The notes: generated by a model from the sequence alone, not told the origin. 61,697 bases of DNA from Pseudomonadota bacterium (GCA_039815145.1 JBCBZW010000020.1:1-61697); one strand, 5' to 3'. Positions 7,726-17,691 are shown, numbered from the stretch's first letter. A program made the numbers and translations.

Positions 7726-9785
7726 GGCCTGGCGGCGATGCACTCCACCTCCACCCGGGCACCGAGGGCGAGGCCGCTCGCGGCGAGGGCGCTGCGCGCG
7801 GGGTACGGCGGGGAGAAAAACGCCTGGTACACCTCGTTGAAGGCACCCCACTCATCGATGTCGGCCAGCATCACCAGGCACTTGATCACATCCGATCGGG
7901 CGTAACCATGGGCCGACAGCGTGATATCGATGTTCTCGAGCGTGCGCGCCGCCTGTTCGGCGATCCCCCCGTCGATCAGCTCGAGGGTGCCCGGCACCAC
8001 ACCGATCTGACCCGATAGGTAGAGGGTGCCATCCACTTGCACCGCTTCGGAGAAGGGCAAGGTGGTGGGCAGTACCTTGCCGCTGTTGTGGAAGCGAATT
8101 CGCCCTTGCCTCGGCGGCACGGCCGCCGCAGGCGGTGATCCCTTCACCGTGGTCAGTCCGCCCTGCGCGCGGGGAGTGTGCCCCTGCGTGCCCCCTGCAC
8201 TCGCGGTCTGGGCCATGTGCGGCGAGGAAGGCATCGTCAGCAGTGCGCCATAGAGGTCGATGGCGTACCAGAGGTTGGCGATCCTGAGGTTCTCATCGGG
8301 CGCGTGCTGATTATTGTCGTGGTTCGCCACCGGCACGATGATCGCCGGCTTGCCGGCCACATCGGTAAAAAGGTACAGCGGGAGCGTGCCGCCCATGCCC
8401 GGGGAGAGCACCAGGGAGTCGGCGCCGAAGGCGCGCGTGGCAGCCTCGTCGACGGCGTGCAGGACCTGCTGCGCCCAGGGATTGCTCATCGCCGTGCGCG
8501 CGGCCGGATAGCCATCGCGGCCACCCGTCACCTTGGCGATGCGGGGGTGTTTCAGACGTGTCGCCAGATCGGGCGTCTCGCGCACCACGTGGAACCCCTG
8601 GCGCTCGATGTGGCGCACGATGAGATCCCCCATGTGGGCCGGCTCGTTGCCCTGCACCAGGCGGATGCCGAGGGAGGCGACCGCCTCGTTCGGAATGACG
8701 TTGCGCGCGAGGCGACCCGTATTGCCGCTGGAGAGGCCGCGCACGGTCAGCGCCGGTAGCAGCAATCGTTCGGGCAGGGTCGCCGGCGCCCCCTCGCTAC
8801 GTGCGATGCCAAGCTCCGTGCGCAGCTGCGCATCGTAGTCCGGCATATCGGCCAGGGCGGTCAGCTCCTCGGCGCCCACAGGATCTGCACCGTCGTACCA
8901 CCCCTCCACCAGCACCCGGCCCTGCTCGTCTTTCATCGAGGCCAATAAGCGCGCTAATACCGCGGGCGTGTCCGGTGCCCAGTTGCCGTAGTGACCGGAG
9001 TGCAGGTTGCGGGTGGCGCCGTAGACGGTGACCTCCATGCCCATCGCGCCGCGCACGCCGAAGGTGAGCTGCGGCCGCCCGCTCTGGTGCACGGGGCCGT
9101 CGAAGAAGAGCCAGATGTCGACATCCTCGAAGCGGCGCTGGAACCGCCGCAGGTATTGCTCCAGGTGCGGCGAGCCGGCCTCCTCCTCGCCGTCGAACAG
9201 GAAGACGAGATTCGAACTCGGGCGCAGGTCGCTCTGCGCAAGCGCCCGCAGGGTGGGCAGCAGCGCCGCGATCGGCGCCTTGTCATCCCCCGCCGAGCGC
9301 GCGTAGAGGCGCCACTCAGGATCTACCCGATCGCCCACCTCCGGCATCGGTATCGGCTTCCCGCCCGCCTCCATGGAGGCGGAGTAGAGCGTGGGCTCGA
9401 AGGGCGGGTGGGTCCAGCGGCGGGGGTCCACTGGCTGACCGTCGTAGTGCACGTAAATGCCGAGGGTGCGCGTGGCGCCCTCCACGTCGAGGCGACCGAA
9501 CACCACCGGCGGGGCGTCTTCCACCTGCAGCAGCTCCGCCTGCACGCCCACTTCGCGCAGACGATCGCGAGCGAAGGCCGCCACTCGCTCGATGTCCTCA
9601 GTATCCGAGGCGCGGTTGGGCAGGCGCAAAAACTCGCTGAACTCCTGCAGGATCTGCACCTCGTGGCGCTCGCGCCAGGCTCGCGCCACTTCCATGCCGT
9701 CCGCCGCCGCGGCACCGACGCCGGGCAGGATGGCTCCTAAGGCAACTGATAGGACGATAGCTAGGGAACGCAGTCGCAGGATCAT
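7722..9785 (-). CDS. Exported M20 metallopeptidase fused to a RidA/YjgF domain
   Basis: The protein is 687 aa. Residues 1-25 form a signal peptide (LRSLAIVLSVALGAILPGVG). The M20 dipeptidase domain spans about 30-545, with metal-site motifs VHYDGQPV, SAGDDKAP and FDGEEEAGS, and HSGHYGNWAPD in the dimerisation region. After a Gly/Pro/Ala-rich linker, about residues 565-687 form a RidA (YjgF/UK114) domain: SGKVLP, DGTLYLSGQIG, TLENI, and the conserved active-site Arg in PPYPARSAL. There is no stop or internal ribosome site between the two parts. RidA proteins deaminate reactive enamine/imine intermediates and are normally cytosolic. The ATG at 9785 overlaps the upstream stop as ATGA, so the gene is coupled to the deacetylase. 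M20 members of this type often act on dipeptides or N-acyl amino acids. Confidence 0.88.
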   Translation of the reverse strand: MILRLRSLAIVLSVALGAILPGVGAAAADGMEVARAWRERHEVQILQEFSEFLRLPNRASDTEDIERVAAFARDRLREVGVQAELLQVEDAPPVVFGRLDVEGATRTLGIYVHYDGQPVDPRRWTHPPFEPTLYSASMEAGGKPIPMPEVGDRVDPEWRLYARSAGDDKAPIAALLPTLRALAQSDLRPSSNLVFLFDGEEEAGSPHLEQYLRRFQRRFEDVDIWLFFDGPVHQSGRPQLTFGVRGAMGMEVTVYGATRNLHSGHYGNWAPDTPAVLARLLASMKDEQGRVLVEGWYDGADPVGAEELTALADMPDYDAQLRTELGIARSEGAPATLPERLLLPALTVRGLSSGNTGRLARNVIPNEAVASLGIRLVQGNEPAHMGDLIVRHIERQGFHVVRETPDLATRLKHPRIAKVTGGRDGYPAARTAMSNPWAQQVLHAVDEAATRAFGADSLVLSPGMGGTLPLYLFTDVAGKPAIIVPVANHDNNQHAPDENLRIANLWYAIDLYGALLTMPSSPHMAQTASAGGTQGHTPRAQGGLTTVKGSPPAAAVPPRQGRIRFHNSGKVLPTTLPFSEAVQVDGTLYLSGQIGVVPGTLELIDGGIAEQAARTLENIDITLSAHGYARSDVIKCLVMLADIDEWGAFNEVYQAFFSPPYPARSALAASGLALGARVEVECIAARP

Positions 9786-10579
9786 GGCATGCTCTCGGCT
9801 ACTTCGGGGAGCGGTTCGATGGGCAGGGTGCAGCTGGGATCGGCGGCAAGTTCGCTCAGGCTCACCACGCGATAGCCGTCCTCCTGCAGCAAGGGGAGCA
9901 CGCGCCCCAAGGTCTCGGCCGCCCGCACCCCGCGCCCGTGCGCGTTGTGCAACACGATGATCGACCCCGGACGCACCGAACGGCGGATGTACCATGCATG
10001 AAAATTGGTCGAGGTGATGAAGGTGTCGTAGGGGAACGTGTCAGCGAGGGCAATCTGGTAGCCGAGCTCCGCGGCCACCGTCAGCATCTCATCGTTGAAG
10101 CGCGCGGAGCCCGGACGAAACCAGTGAATGTCCGTGTACGCCGACAGCACTTCGTGGGTGCGCTCGATGCTCGCCCGCGCCTGCGCGTCCTCCAGGCGAA
10201 AGGTGGGTTCCTCGAGGAAGGTGTGGTTACCGATCTCGTGACCTTGGGCCAGGATCGCCTGGACGAGCTCTCCGTGTAGTTCGGCCCGCTCGCCGATGAG
10301 AAAGAACGTGGCGTGAGCGTCCGCGGCGGCGAGGACCTCCAGCAACGCTTCCGTGCTGCCGACCACGGGCCCGTCGTCCAAGGTCAGGGCGATGATGCGC
10401 TCCTCGCAGCGGGCGCGGTACAAGGCGGCCCCGCCGATAGCGGGCCCTGCCACGCGCACGAGGGAGGCGCAGCCCACGAACGCCCCGGTGCCCACCAGGA
10501 TCAGCGCAGAGCTGACCAGCAGCCAAAGGCGCCGCCAGATTCCGGTGCGCCAGCGAGCGCCGGCCGAGGCATCGCTCAA
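9782..10579 (-). CDS. Polysaccharide deacetylase-like (NodB fold) membrane-anchored protein
   Basis: A 265-aa protein with one N-terminal hydrophobic segment (LWLLVSSALILVGTGAFVG) and then a NodB/CE4 domain. Motif 1 is TLDDGP, which holds the catalytic Asp pair. Motif 2 reads GHEIGNHTFLEEP, motif 3 WFRPGSARF, and a late motif IIVLHNAHGRG carries the expected His. In typical CE4 enzymes motif 2 is H(S/T)xxH; here the second His is replaced (HTFLE), so metal coordination may differ. It sits between two exported hydrolases and overlaps both by 4 nt. The substrate may be a small N-acyl compound rather than a polysaccharide; that is inference from the operon. Confidence 0.82.
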   Translation of the reverse strand: MSDASAGARWRTGIWRRLWLLVSSALILVGTGAFVGCASLVRVAGPAIGGAALYRARCEERIIALTLDDGPVVGSTEALLEVLAAADAHATFFLIGERAELHGELVQAILAQGHEIGNHTFLEEPTFRLEDAQARASIERTHEVLSAYTDIHWFRPGSARFNDEMLTVAAELGYQIALADTFPYDTFITSTNFHAWYIRRSVRPGSIIVLHNAHGRGVRAAETLGRVLPLLQEDGYRVVSLSELAADPSCTLPIEPLPEVAESMP

Positions 10580-12009
10580 CGCGCGCTAGCGCCCGCGCTG
10601 TCGACGGGCGCCAGGGAGGCTTCCACGGCTCGCCCGTCCTGCTTGTAGATCACCCCGTCCTTGAGCACGAGGTCGACGTGCTGCAGCAGGTTGATGTACT
10701 CGAGCACATCGCCGCGCACACCGATGATATCCGCCTTCTTGCCGGCGGAAACCGTGCCGTAATCGGCTTCAACATCCATCATCACCGCTGGCCAGTAGAC
10801 CGCGGCGCGGATCACATCCATCACGGGCATCCCCATCACCCGCACCAACACGTCCAACTCGTTCCAGGTGCTCTGGCAATGGAACTTCATGGGGATACCG
10901 CTATCGGTGCCCACCAGGATCACCACGCCCGCCTCGCGCAGCTGAGCGATCTTGCGCTTCAAGGTGGGCTTGCGCAGCGGCGTCAGGCGCGTGTAGCCGA
11001 GTTGGCCGGGCATGGCGATAGATCGACGGATGTCGGCGATCGTGTCGTCCTTGAGGCCGCGCTGCCAGCAATCGCCGTCCAGCTTCTCAGGATTAGCCAC
11101 CGTGCGATCGAAGTTCCACAAGCCCTCCACCGTCGGCGTCCAGTAGAGAGGGCCGCCGGCGACGCGCCCCGTGGCTGTGCGTTCGCGCAGCTTCTCAATC
11201 ACATCTGGCGGATACTCAGGCGCCGTCGTCAATCCCGTGTGCTCGAAGTTATCTACGCCGATCTCGATACCCACGCGAATCTCGTTCGGCCGATGAGAGT
11301 GCGCGACCACCTTCATGCCGCGGGCGTGGGCTTCCTCCACGATCGTCTTCGCCACCTCGAGCGGCAGCTTGTCCTGATCGATCAACTTGACGATGTCCAT
11401 CCCTGCTTCGTGCAGCTGAGCGACGCGCTTGCGGGCCTCGGCCTGCGTCTTCACCGGCCAGCGATAGGCGGTCTGCCAGGACTCCACCTCGGCCTGCAGG
11501 AAGGGCCCGGACATGTACAGGTTCGGCCCAGGCAGCTCACCGGAAGCGACCCGCGCCTTCAAGGACATGGAAGGCTCGAGCGGGGCGCCGAGATCGCGCA
11601 CGGACGTGATGCCCGCCAGTAGCAGCTGCACCGCCGAGGCAGGCATGATCTCGTCCGCTAAACGATCGAGATAGGTGGCCTGCCAATGGGGGTAATTGGC
11701 GTGACCGTTGAGCATCAGATGGGCGTGGCTCTCCCACAGCCCCGGCAGCAGATCCATGCCTTCCGTGGACACCACCCGGTAGCCGTCCGGCACGGCGAGC
11801 GTGTCGACTGTACCCACCTCCTGCACGCGGTCGCCGTCGATCAGAATGACACTGTCGGCGATCGGCGCATGACCGAAACCGTCGATGAGCCGCCCGCCCA
11901 CCAGCGCCAGGCGCTCCTCCGCCTGGGCGAGGGCGGACAGGGCGCACGTCATCGCTACACCAGCGAACGCGATCATCAGGTAGCGGCGACTTGATCGGGC
12001 GTGAGACAT
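10576..12009 (-). CDS. Exported amidohydrolase (imidazolonepropionase/Xaa-Pro dipeptidase-like)
   Basis: The protein is 477 aa with a signal peptide (MIAFAGVAMTCALSALAQA). The amidohydrolase barrel shows the HxH pair in ESHAHLML, a candidate bridging Lys in MDIVKLID, His ligands in VAHSHRP and FEHTGL, and the catalytic Asp in LVGTDSGIP. The ending GTVSAGKKADIIGV is the usual amidohydrolase closing strand. These features place it in the metal-dependent periplasmic amidohydrolases that include prolidase- and imidazolonepropionase-like enzymes; I cannot choose a substrate. It is the second gene of a unit that starts with the VOC gene (21 nt gap) and continues into the deacetylase by a 4-nt overlap. 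Confidence 0.87.
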   Translation of the reverse strand: MSHARSSRRYLMIAFAGVAMTCALSALAQAEERLALVGGRLIDGFGHAPIADSVILIDGDRVQEVGTVDTLAVPDGYRVVSTEGMDLLPGLWESHAHLMLNGHANYPHWQATYLDRLADEIMPASAVQLLLAGITSVRDLGAPLEPSMSLKARVASGELPGPNLYMSGPFLQAEVESWQTAYRWPVKTQAEARKRVAQLHEAGMDIVKLIDQDKLPLEVAKTIVEEAHARGMKVVAHSHRPNEIRVGIEIGVDNFEHTGLTTAPEYPPDVIEKLRERTATGRVAGGPLYWTPTVEGLWNFDRTVANPEKLDGDCWQRGLKDDTIADIRRSIAMPGQLGYTRLTPLRKPTLKRKIAQLREAGVVILVGTDSGIPMKFHCQSTWNELDVLVRVMGMPVMDVIRAAVYWPAVMMDVEADYGTVSAGKKADIIGVRGDVLEYINLLQHVDLVLKDGVIYKQDGRAVEASLAPVDSAGASAR

Positions 12010-12030
12010 CGAACTAACTCTCCGGCGTGG

Positions 12031-12849
12031 TCAGACGCGCCGCGCTGCCTTGCGCTGCTCGTCTAGCTGCAATAGGTAGAAGTGGGCGCCTACATTGTCC
12101 TGGCAGACGACGATGTGCCCGACCCCTGGTGCGTCGAAGGGACCGTACTTCACCTCGCCGCCCAAGGCCTTCACCTTGGCCGCGGACTCCTGCGCGCTCG
12201 ACACCTCGAAATAGACCGACCAGTGGGCGGGCATGTCTTCCCACTCGGCCGTCATCTTGAGCATGCCCGCGATGTCTTCCGTGCCATCGTGCACGACGAG
12301 GTAGCCCCCTGGGGTGACCGCGTTGCGCTTGTGCGTGGTCCAACCGAACACTTCGCTGTAGAAACGCGATGCCGCGTCCAGTCCGCGGGTGGCGAGCTCT
12401 GCCCAGCACAGGGTGCCCGGCTCATCGACGCGCGTCGCGCCGCAATGGGAGCCGCTCTGCCACAGGGCGATCACCGCACCTTCCGGATCGGCAAAGTAGG
12501 CGAGACGGCCGTGCTCACCGACCTCGCTCGGCGGCACCACCACCGACGCGCCGCGAGCGGTCACTTCGGCCACCACGCGATCGAGATCGTCCACGTGTAC
12601 GTACGCGTTCCAACACACGGGAGCCCCGGCGGCCACCATCTCCTCCGGTAGCTCCCCGAGGCCAGCCACGACTTCGCCGTCGAGTTCGAACATGGCGTAG
12701 GGGCCGTGATCGCCCTCGGGGGGTGACGGCTGGTCGATCGCGTCCCACCCGAACAACCCTGCGTAAAAGGCCTTGGACGCCGCGTAGTCCGGCGAAGAGA
12801 GATCGACCCAGTTGAAATCGCCGAAGCGGCGTTCCCTCACAACGGTCAT
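12031..12849 (-). CDS. Two-domain VOC (glyoxalase/bleomycin-resistance-like) protein
   Basis: A 272-aa protein made of two tandem VOC modules, about residues 5-125 (FNWVDLSSPDYAASKAFYAG to YFADPEGAVIALWQ) and 140-265 (CWAELATRGLDAASRFYSEV to HFYLLQL). This is the layout of the Cfp30B/hydroxylase-like VOC proteins; the function is usually unknown. The ATG at 12849 has GGGAG about 10 nt upstream and gives the family N-terminus; the frame is open a further 45 nt. It is probably the first gene of the four-gene hydrolase operon. Confidence 0.85.
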   Translation of the reverse strand: MTVVRERRFGDFNWVDLSSPDYAASKAFYAGLFGWDAIDQPSPPEGDHGPYAMFELDGEVVAGLGELPEEMVAAGAPVCWNAYVHVDDLDRVVAEVTARGASVVVPPSEVGEHGRLAYFADPEGAVIALWQSGSHCGATRVDEPGTLCWAELATRGLDAASRFYSEVFGWTTHKRNAVTPGGYLVVHDGTEDIAGMLKMTAEWEDMPAHWSVYFEVSSAQESAAKVKALGGEVKYGPFDAPGVGHIVVCQDNVGAHFYLLQLDEQRKAARRV

Positions 12850-13032
12850 CGCGATCACGCTCCCTGTGGTCCACGCGCGGCGCCGACGCCGCATCCAGGA
12901 CTGGCAAATGCACGGCCAGTATAGGCCGGATCACCCCCCGCACGGGGATCGGCCGCACGGCGGCAACGGCGACCGGCTGGCGCGGCAAGCCGTGTATGCT
13001 TGCCAGCGAATTCACCGCTGGAGCCTCCCGTC

Positions 13033-15444
13033 GTGCCACTCGCAACTCCCGCCGTGCGCGGTCACCGCCTGTCCCTGCTCACCGTGCTGATCGCGATGGC
13101 GAGCGCCGCTGCCGCTCAGACGCCCGATCTCGAGCAGATCATGGCGGACCCGGATTGGATCGGTAGCCCCGTGCAAGCGGTGTGGTGGCAGCTCGATGGC
13201 ACGCAAGCCCTCTACCGGGTGAAGCGTGAAGGCTCTGACGCGACCGATATCGTGGCCGTGAGTCTCGACAGCGGCAACACGCAGGTGCTCGATTTTGCCG
13301 CACAGGCGGGTAGCGACGGCGCATCGCCGGTAGTCGACGCGCAAGGGCAGCGCGCCCTCTTCACCCGTGAGGGCAGCCTCTGGTTGCGCGAGTTGGCAAC
13401 GGGCGGCTTGCGACAGCTGGCGGGTGCCGACGTGCCGGTGTCGTCGCCGCGCTTCGGCGCGGACCCTGGCACCGTGCAGTTTCGCCGCGGCGGTCGCTGG
13501 TGGCAGCAAGACCTCGACACCGGCGTGGCCCGTGCCCTCGCCCAGCTGAAGTTCGAGGACGCGCCCTACGAGGTCGAGGAGAACAGTCTCACCGCCGATC
13601 AGGTGCGCCTCTTCGTCGAGGTGGCCGACGCGGTCGAAGCCGAACGCGCCGCCCACGAAGAGGCGAGGGCCGCGGCCGTGGTGGACACCGGTCGCCCGAC
13701 GGCACCTTGGTACCTCGGCGCCGGCAAGCGCGTGATCGCCTCCGCCCCGTCGGCCGACGGGCGCTGGCTATTGGCTGCGATCGGTCCGGCGAAGGAGGAC
13801 GAAGGCAAGGCAGACCACATGCCGAAGTTCGTCACCCGCTCCGGCTACGTGGAGGTGGAGGACGTGCGCCAGCTCGTCGGCCGCAACGCACGGGCGGGGC
13901 AGAGCCTCTGGCTACTGGATCTTCAAACCCACACCAAGCACGCCATCGATCTCACCGTGCTGAGCGGCACGGACGTCGACCCCCTCGCCGACCTCAAGAC
14001 CGCGCAAGACCTCACGCCCTACGATGCGGACAACCGACGCCCCGTGTACGTGAGCGCCCTGGAGTGGCACCGCCGCGACGCAGTGGCGGCGATCCAGCTG
14101 TTCGCCGTGGACAACAAGGACCGCTGGCTGATCACGGTGGACGCCCGCGGCGACGCACCGGCCACCACCGAACGCCACCGCCTCCACGACCCGGCCTGGG
14201 TGAGCTACTCCTTCAACGACTTCGGTTGGGTGCCGGGCGACATGGCCGACGCGCTCTGGCTGCTGTCCGAGGAGTCCGGCTACAGCCACCTGTACACGGT
14301 GAGTTTGGGCGACGGCAAGCTCCATCGGGTCACCGACGGCACCTTTGAAGTCTCTCAGGTGACCCCCGAGGCGAATGGCGCCACAGTCCTCGCCATCACC
14401 AACCACGCCCACCCCACCGAACACGATCTCTACCGCATCGACCTCGCCAACGGTTCCCTGACGCGCCTGACCGAGCTACTGGGCGTGGAGGACTACGCGC
14501 GCCTTCCTGGCGACGTGGGTCATGTGCTCGTTCGCCACTCCGGCCCCTACCTCCCGTCCCAGGTCTCCCTGGTCGACGGCCGCACCGGGTTGGTCCGCCA
14601 GCTAACGGACACGCGCACCGCCGCCTACCGCGACATCCTCTGGCAACCGCCGACCTACGTGGGCGTGCCGTCGCACCACGACGCCGGGGCGCCGATCTGG
14701 TCGAAATTTTACCCGGCCCGGGGCGAGGCACCGGCCGCGGGCGCCAAGCGCCCGGCCGTGCTCTTCGTGCACGGCGCGGGCTACACGCAGAACACCCACC
14801 ACAAGTTCCCCTACTACTTCCGCGAGCAGATGTTCCACACGCTGCTGACCTCGCTCGGCTACCACGTGCTCGACATGGACTACCGTGCCAGCCGTGGCTA
14901 CGGCCGCGACTGGCGCGCGGCGATCTACCGCCAGATGGGAACGCCGGAGCTCGAGGACTTGATCGACGGGGTGCGCTGGCTGGTGGAGGAGCACGACGTG
15001 GATCCGCAGCGCATCGGCGTGTACGGCGGCTCCTATGGCGGTTTCATGGCCTTCATGGCGATGTTCAACGCACCGGAGGTGTTCGCTGCCGGCGCCGCCC
15101 TGCGACCTGTCACCGACTGGGCTCATTACAACCATCCCTACACGAGCAACATCCTCAACACGCCCCAGGTGGATCCGGAGGCTTACCTGCGCAGCTCACC
15201 TATCGAGTTCGCAGAGGGCTTGAAGGGCGATCTGTTGATCAGCCACGGGATGCTGGATGACAACGTGTTCTACAAGGACTCGGTTCGCTTGGCGCAACGC
15301 TTGATCGATCTGGGCAAGACCGATTGGGAACTCGCGTCCTACCCGTTGGAGCCGCACGGCTACGTGCACGCCTCCAGTTGGTTGGACCAGTACCGTCGCA
15401 TCCTGAAGCTCTTCGAGGGGTCGATCGGCACGGCTAGCCCCTGA
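13033..15444 (+). CDS. Secreted S9 family serine peptidase (dipeptidyl-peptidase IV-like)
   Basis: The protein is about 803 aa, with a signal peptide (LLTVLIAMASAAAAQ), an N-terminal beta-propeller of roughly 530 residues (APSADGRWLLAAIG) and a C-terminal alpha/beta-hydrolase domain. The catalytic triad is readable as Ser about 667 in GVYGGSYGG, Asp about 742 in SHGMLDDNV and His about 775 in EPHGY. This arrangement cleaves dipeptides or short peptides outside the cytoplasm. A GTG at 13033 is chosen because GGAG lies 9 nt before it; an ATG at 13000 has no good ribosome site. It is transcribed divergently from the VOC operon and ends 28 nt before the convergent ATPase gene. Confidence 0.9.
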   Translation: MPLATPAVRGHRLSLLTVLIAMASAAAAQTPDLEQIMADPDWIGSPVQAVWWQLDGTQALYRVKREGSDATDIVAVSLDSGNTQVLDFAAQAGSDGASPVVDAQGQRALFTREGSLWLRELATGGLRQLAGADVPVSSPRFGADPGTVQFRRGGRWWQQDLDTGVARALAQLKFEDAPYEVEENSLTADQVRLFVEVADAVEAERAAHEEARAAAVVDTGRPTAPWYLGAGKRVIASAPSADGRWLLAAIGPAKEDEGKADHMPKFVTRSGYVEVEDVRQLVGRNARAGQSLWLLDLQTHTKHAIDLTVLSGTDVDPLADLKTAQDLTPYDADNRRPVYVSALEWHRRDAVAAIQLFAVDNKDRWLITVDARGDAPATTERHRLHDPAWVSYSFNDFGWVPGDMADALWLLSEESGYSHLYTVSLGDGKLHRVTDGTFEVSQVTPEANGATVLAITNHAHPTEHDLYRIDLANGSLTRLTELLGVEDYARLPGDVGHVLVRHSGPYLPSQVSLVDGRTGLVRQLTDTRTAAYRDILWQPPTYVGVPSHHDAGAPIWSKFYPARGEAPAAGAKRPAVLFVHGAGYTQNTHHKFPYYFREQMFHTLLTSLGYHVLDMDYRASRGYGRDWRAAIYRQMGTPELEDLIDGVRWLVEEHDVDPQRIGVYGGSYGGFMAFMAMFNAPEVFAAGAALRPVTDWAHYNHPYTSNILNTPQVDPEAYLRSSPIEFAEGLKGDLLISHGMLDDNVFYKDSVRLAQRLIDLGKTDWELASYPLEPHGYVHASSWLDQYRRILKLFEGSIGTASP

Positions 15445-15472
15445 GCAGGCGCGTGGCCATGCGCCGACGCGG

Positions 15473-17521
15473 TCAGTCCTCGGCCGGCGTCGTCTTGACC
15501 TCGGCCTTGGCCGCCAGGATCGCCTCGGACAGCCAGCTGAGGCGTTCGCCGATAAGGGCCCAGGCGTGTTGGCGCGACTCTCCATCGAGGCGGGGCTCGA
15601 GTTGCTCGTGCAGCAGGGCCGCCGCGGCGACGTGGTGGCACTGCTCGTCGGTCAAGCGCACCACGCGTAGGCGACCGGCGCTGATCGCCCGTTCCAGCAT
15701 CGACGCGGCGACGGGCCAGGCCGGATTGGGCACTTCCATCTCCCCCGGCAATCGCAGGCAAACGGTCACCGCCCGCTCGCCGAGCAACGCGCGACGGGCT
15801 AACTGCCCCCAGCGCTGACGCGTATCGGCCACCCCCACGGCGATGCCGTAGCGCATCCCCTCGCCTTGCCAACCCAGCTGCGTGAGCGGCGGATCCCCCG
15901 CCACCACCTCGATGTCCTCCACCTGCTCGCCGAGCAGCCGCAGGAGCGGGACCAACGCGTCGTGCACCTGCACGGGCGTCGGCTCGCCGACCTCCTCCCG
16001 CGCCGTCTCCCAGGCCGCCGCGAAGGAACCACCCGGCCCCTGCGTGGGGGACGCCTGCACATCGGGCGGTGGCGCCGGGCTCGGCGCAGGTGGCGATAGC
16101 TCGGCACCCAACACCTCGCTTCGGTAACGTTCGGCGCAGGTGGCGAGGAAGCGCCGGGCGCTGAGCCGCGTGGGATTGTGCGAAGCGGCCGCCGTCAGGG
16201 CTTGCAACCACTGCCCATCTCCCACCATGGCGGTGGCTGTAGTGCCGTCGACGCGCGCTGCGCGCAGGCGCGCGTCCACCAGGCGCTGCGCATCGAGAGC
16301 GCCCAGCCCCTGCAGGGAGATGGGCGCGCGCCAACGGGTCTTGAGATCGCCGCTCCACTGGGCATCGCAGCGCGCATGGGCGACCTGATCCAGGGCGAGC
16401 ACCAACACCGCGTGGGCCAGCGAGGGCGCCATTGCCTCGAGCATGTGCGCCAAGGGATCCTGCTCGCGAGGCAGCGGACGGCGCGAGCGCCCCGTCGCGT
16501 CGTCCGCGCCCCCGCCGCTCACCGGCTCGTGGTGCTCGACGCAGAACACCAGGGGCACGTAGAAGGCGGCGAAGTGGGACAGATCGGCGATGCGCTCGAG
16601 GGCCTGCTGCCGGGCGATCTCTCCGTCCCCCTCCAGCACCAGGCGATCGCACTCAGCCACGCCCATCTGATCGCACAGATCCGTCGCCACCGGGCGGCCC
16701 CCGATCCAGCGCCGGCAGGCCGCCCGCAGCTCCAGGTCGTCCGCGAACAGCAACGTGTGAAAGACGTTCAGCCACGTGCTCAGACGGGCTTGGGTGACCA
16801 CGCCGCGGTCACGCAGGGCGTCCGCGACTGCCTCGAGCAGGGTCGGCTTGCTGAGCACGTGATCGAGCAGGGCCTTCCAGTGCGACGTCCGCTTGAGCTC
16901 GGGCGGTAGGCGTTGGGCGGCTTCCTGCAGATGCTTCGAGGCCGGCGTGCGATCGCCCGCCCGCTCCGCCGAGGCCGCCAACAGTTCGCGCACGGCCCCG
17001 GCCAGCACCCCCCGCGCGAGCGCCGTCCAGTGGGACTCGATGGCCTGGCTGGCCGCTTGGTTGCCGGTGGCGGGGGTGGCCGGCGCCAGGGCGCCGCCCG
17101 CCTCCGCCCGGTCGAGGGCCTGCATTAGGGCGCCGAGCGCACCGCGCTCCCAGTAGGATGTGTTGCCCGGCACGGCGCCGGGCCCCACGGCCACCACCAC
17201 GGCGTCGCCGTCGAGGCGTTGGGCCAGGGAGTTGAAGAAGTGGGTCTTGCCGAAGCCGCGATCTGGGGCGGTCACCACCCAGGCTCGACGGCCGGGGCGC
17301 AGGGGCCGGTAGCGCGACTGGAAGGCCAAGCGCATCCACTGCACATCCCCGACCAGGCGGTCGATGAGTTCGCCGTTGGCAAGCGAGTCCCGCGGGCCGA
17401 GTTCCCCCACCCCGGGAGCCGGGGCGTGGGCCTCACGCACACCGGGGGCGAGCACCTCCGCCGCGCTATCGAAGGGCGTGAAGGTGTCGACCGTCAGCTG
17501 CGGGCTTGGTTGCGTACTCAT
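15473..17521 (-). CDS. Orphan P-loop ATPase of unknown function
   Basis: A 682-aa soluble protein. Around residue 81 it has [16 protein letters not shown], a good Walker A loop (GFGKT) preceded by a hydrophobic strand, and [11 protein letters not shown] is a possible Walker B strand. [27 protein letters not shown] may form another core strand. A Pro/Ala-rich linker ([13 protein letters not shown], about residue 490) separates a C-terminal region of about 170 residues with VCLRLPGE and [10 protein letters not shown]. The overall shape suggests an AAA/STAND-type regulatory ATPase, but no known family can be assigned by eye. No partner gene is adjacent on the same strand. A weak AGG lies before the ATG. 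Confidence 0.72.
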   Translation of the reverse strand: MSTQPSPQLTVDTFTPFDSAAEVLAPGVREAHAPAPGVGELGPRDSLANGELIDRLVGDVQWMRLAFQSRYRPLRPGRRAWVVTAPDRGFGKTHFFNSLAQRLDGDAVVVAVGPGAVPGNTSYWERGALGALMQALDRAEAGGALAPATPATGNQAASQAIESHWTALARGVLAGAVRELLAASAERAGDRTPASKHLQEAAQRLPPELKRTSHWKALLDHVLSKPTLLEAVADALRDRGVVTQARLSTWLNVFHTLLFADDLELRAACRRWIGGRPVATDLCDQMGVAECDRLVLEGDGEIARQQALERIADLSHFAAFYVPLVFCVEHHEPVSGGGADDATGRSRRPLPREQDPLAHMLEAMAPSLAHAVLVLALDQVAHARCDAQWSGDLKTRWRAPISLQGLGALDAQRLVDARLRAARVDGTTATAMVGDGQWLQALTAAASHNPTRLSARRFLATCAERYRSEVLGAELSPPAPSPAPPPDVQASPTQGPGGSFAAAWETAREEVGEPTPVQVHDALVPLLRLLGEQVEDIEVVAGDPPLTQLGWQGEGMRYGIAVGVADTRQRWGQLARRALLGERAVTVCLRLPGEMEVPNPAWPVAASMLERAISAGRLRVVRLTDEQCHHVAAAALLHEQLEPRLDGESRQHAWALIGERLSWLSEAILAAKAEVKTTPAED

Positions 17522-17691
17522 TCAGCCTGATTGTAGCCAGCCCCCAACAGGTGCACCAACCGCTGCGGATATCGAATTTCCACCGGATTTGCGCCCTGGG
17601 AACAGTGCACTCGCGCTTTGTGGCGGCACAACGGTACACTCCGCGACTCCCTGTTCGCCCCGTCGGGCTTGAGCGAAGGAACCTCCTACTG

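Noticed and set aside
15360-16652. 430-codon minus-strand frame overlapping the ATPase gene
   Set aside because: Arg/Ala/Gly-rich alternative frame of the ATPase gene without motifs.
17522-17691. Sigma-70 promoter of ugd at TACACT near 17635
   Set aside because: No acceptable -35 at 16-18 nt spacing.
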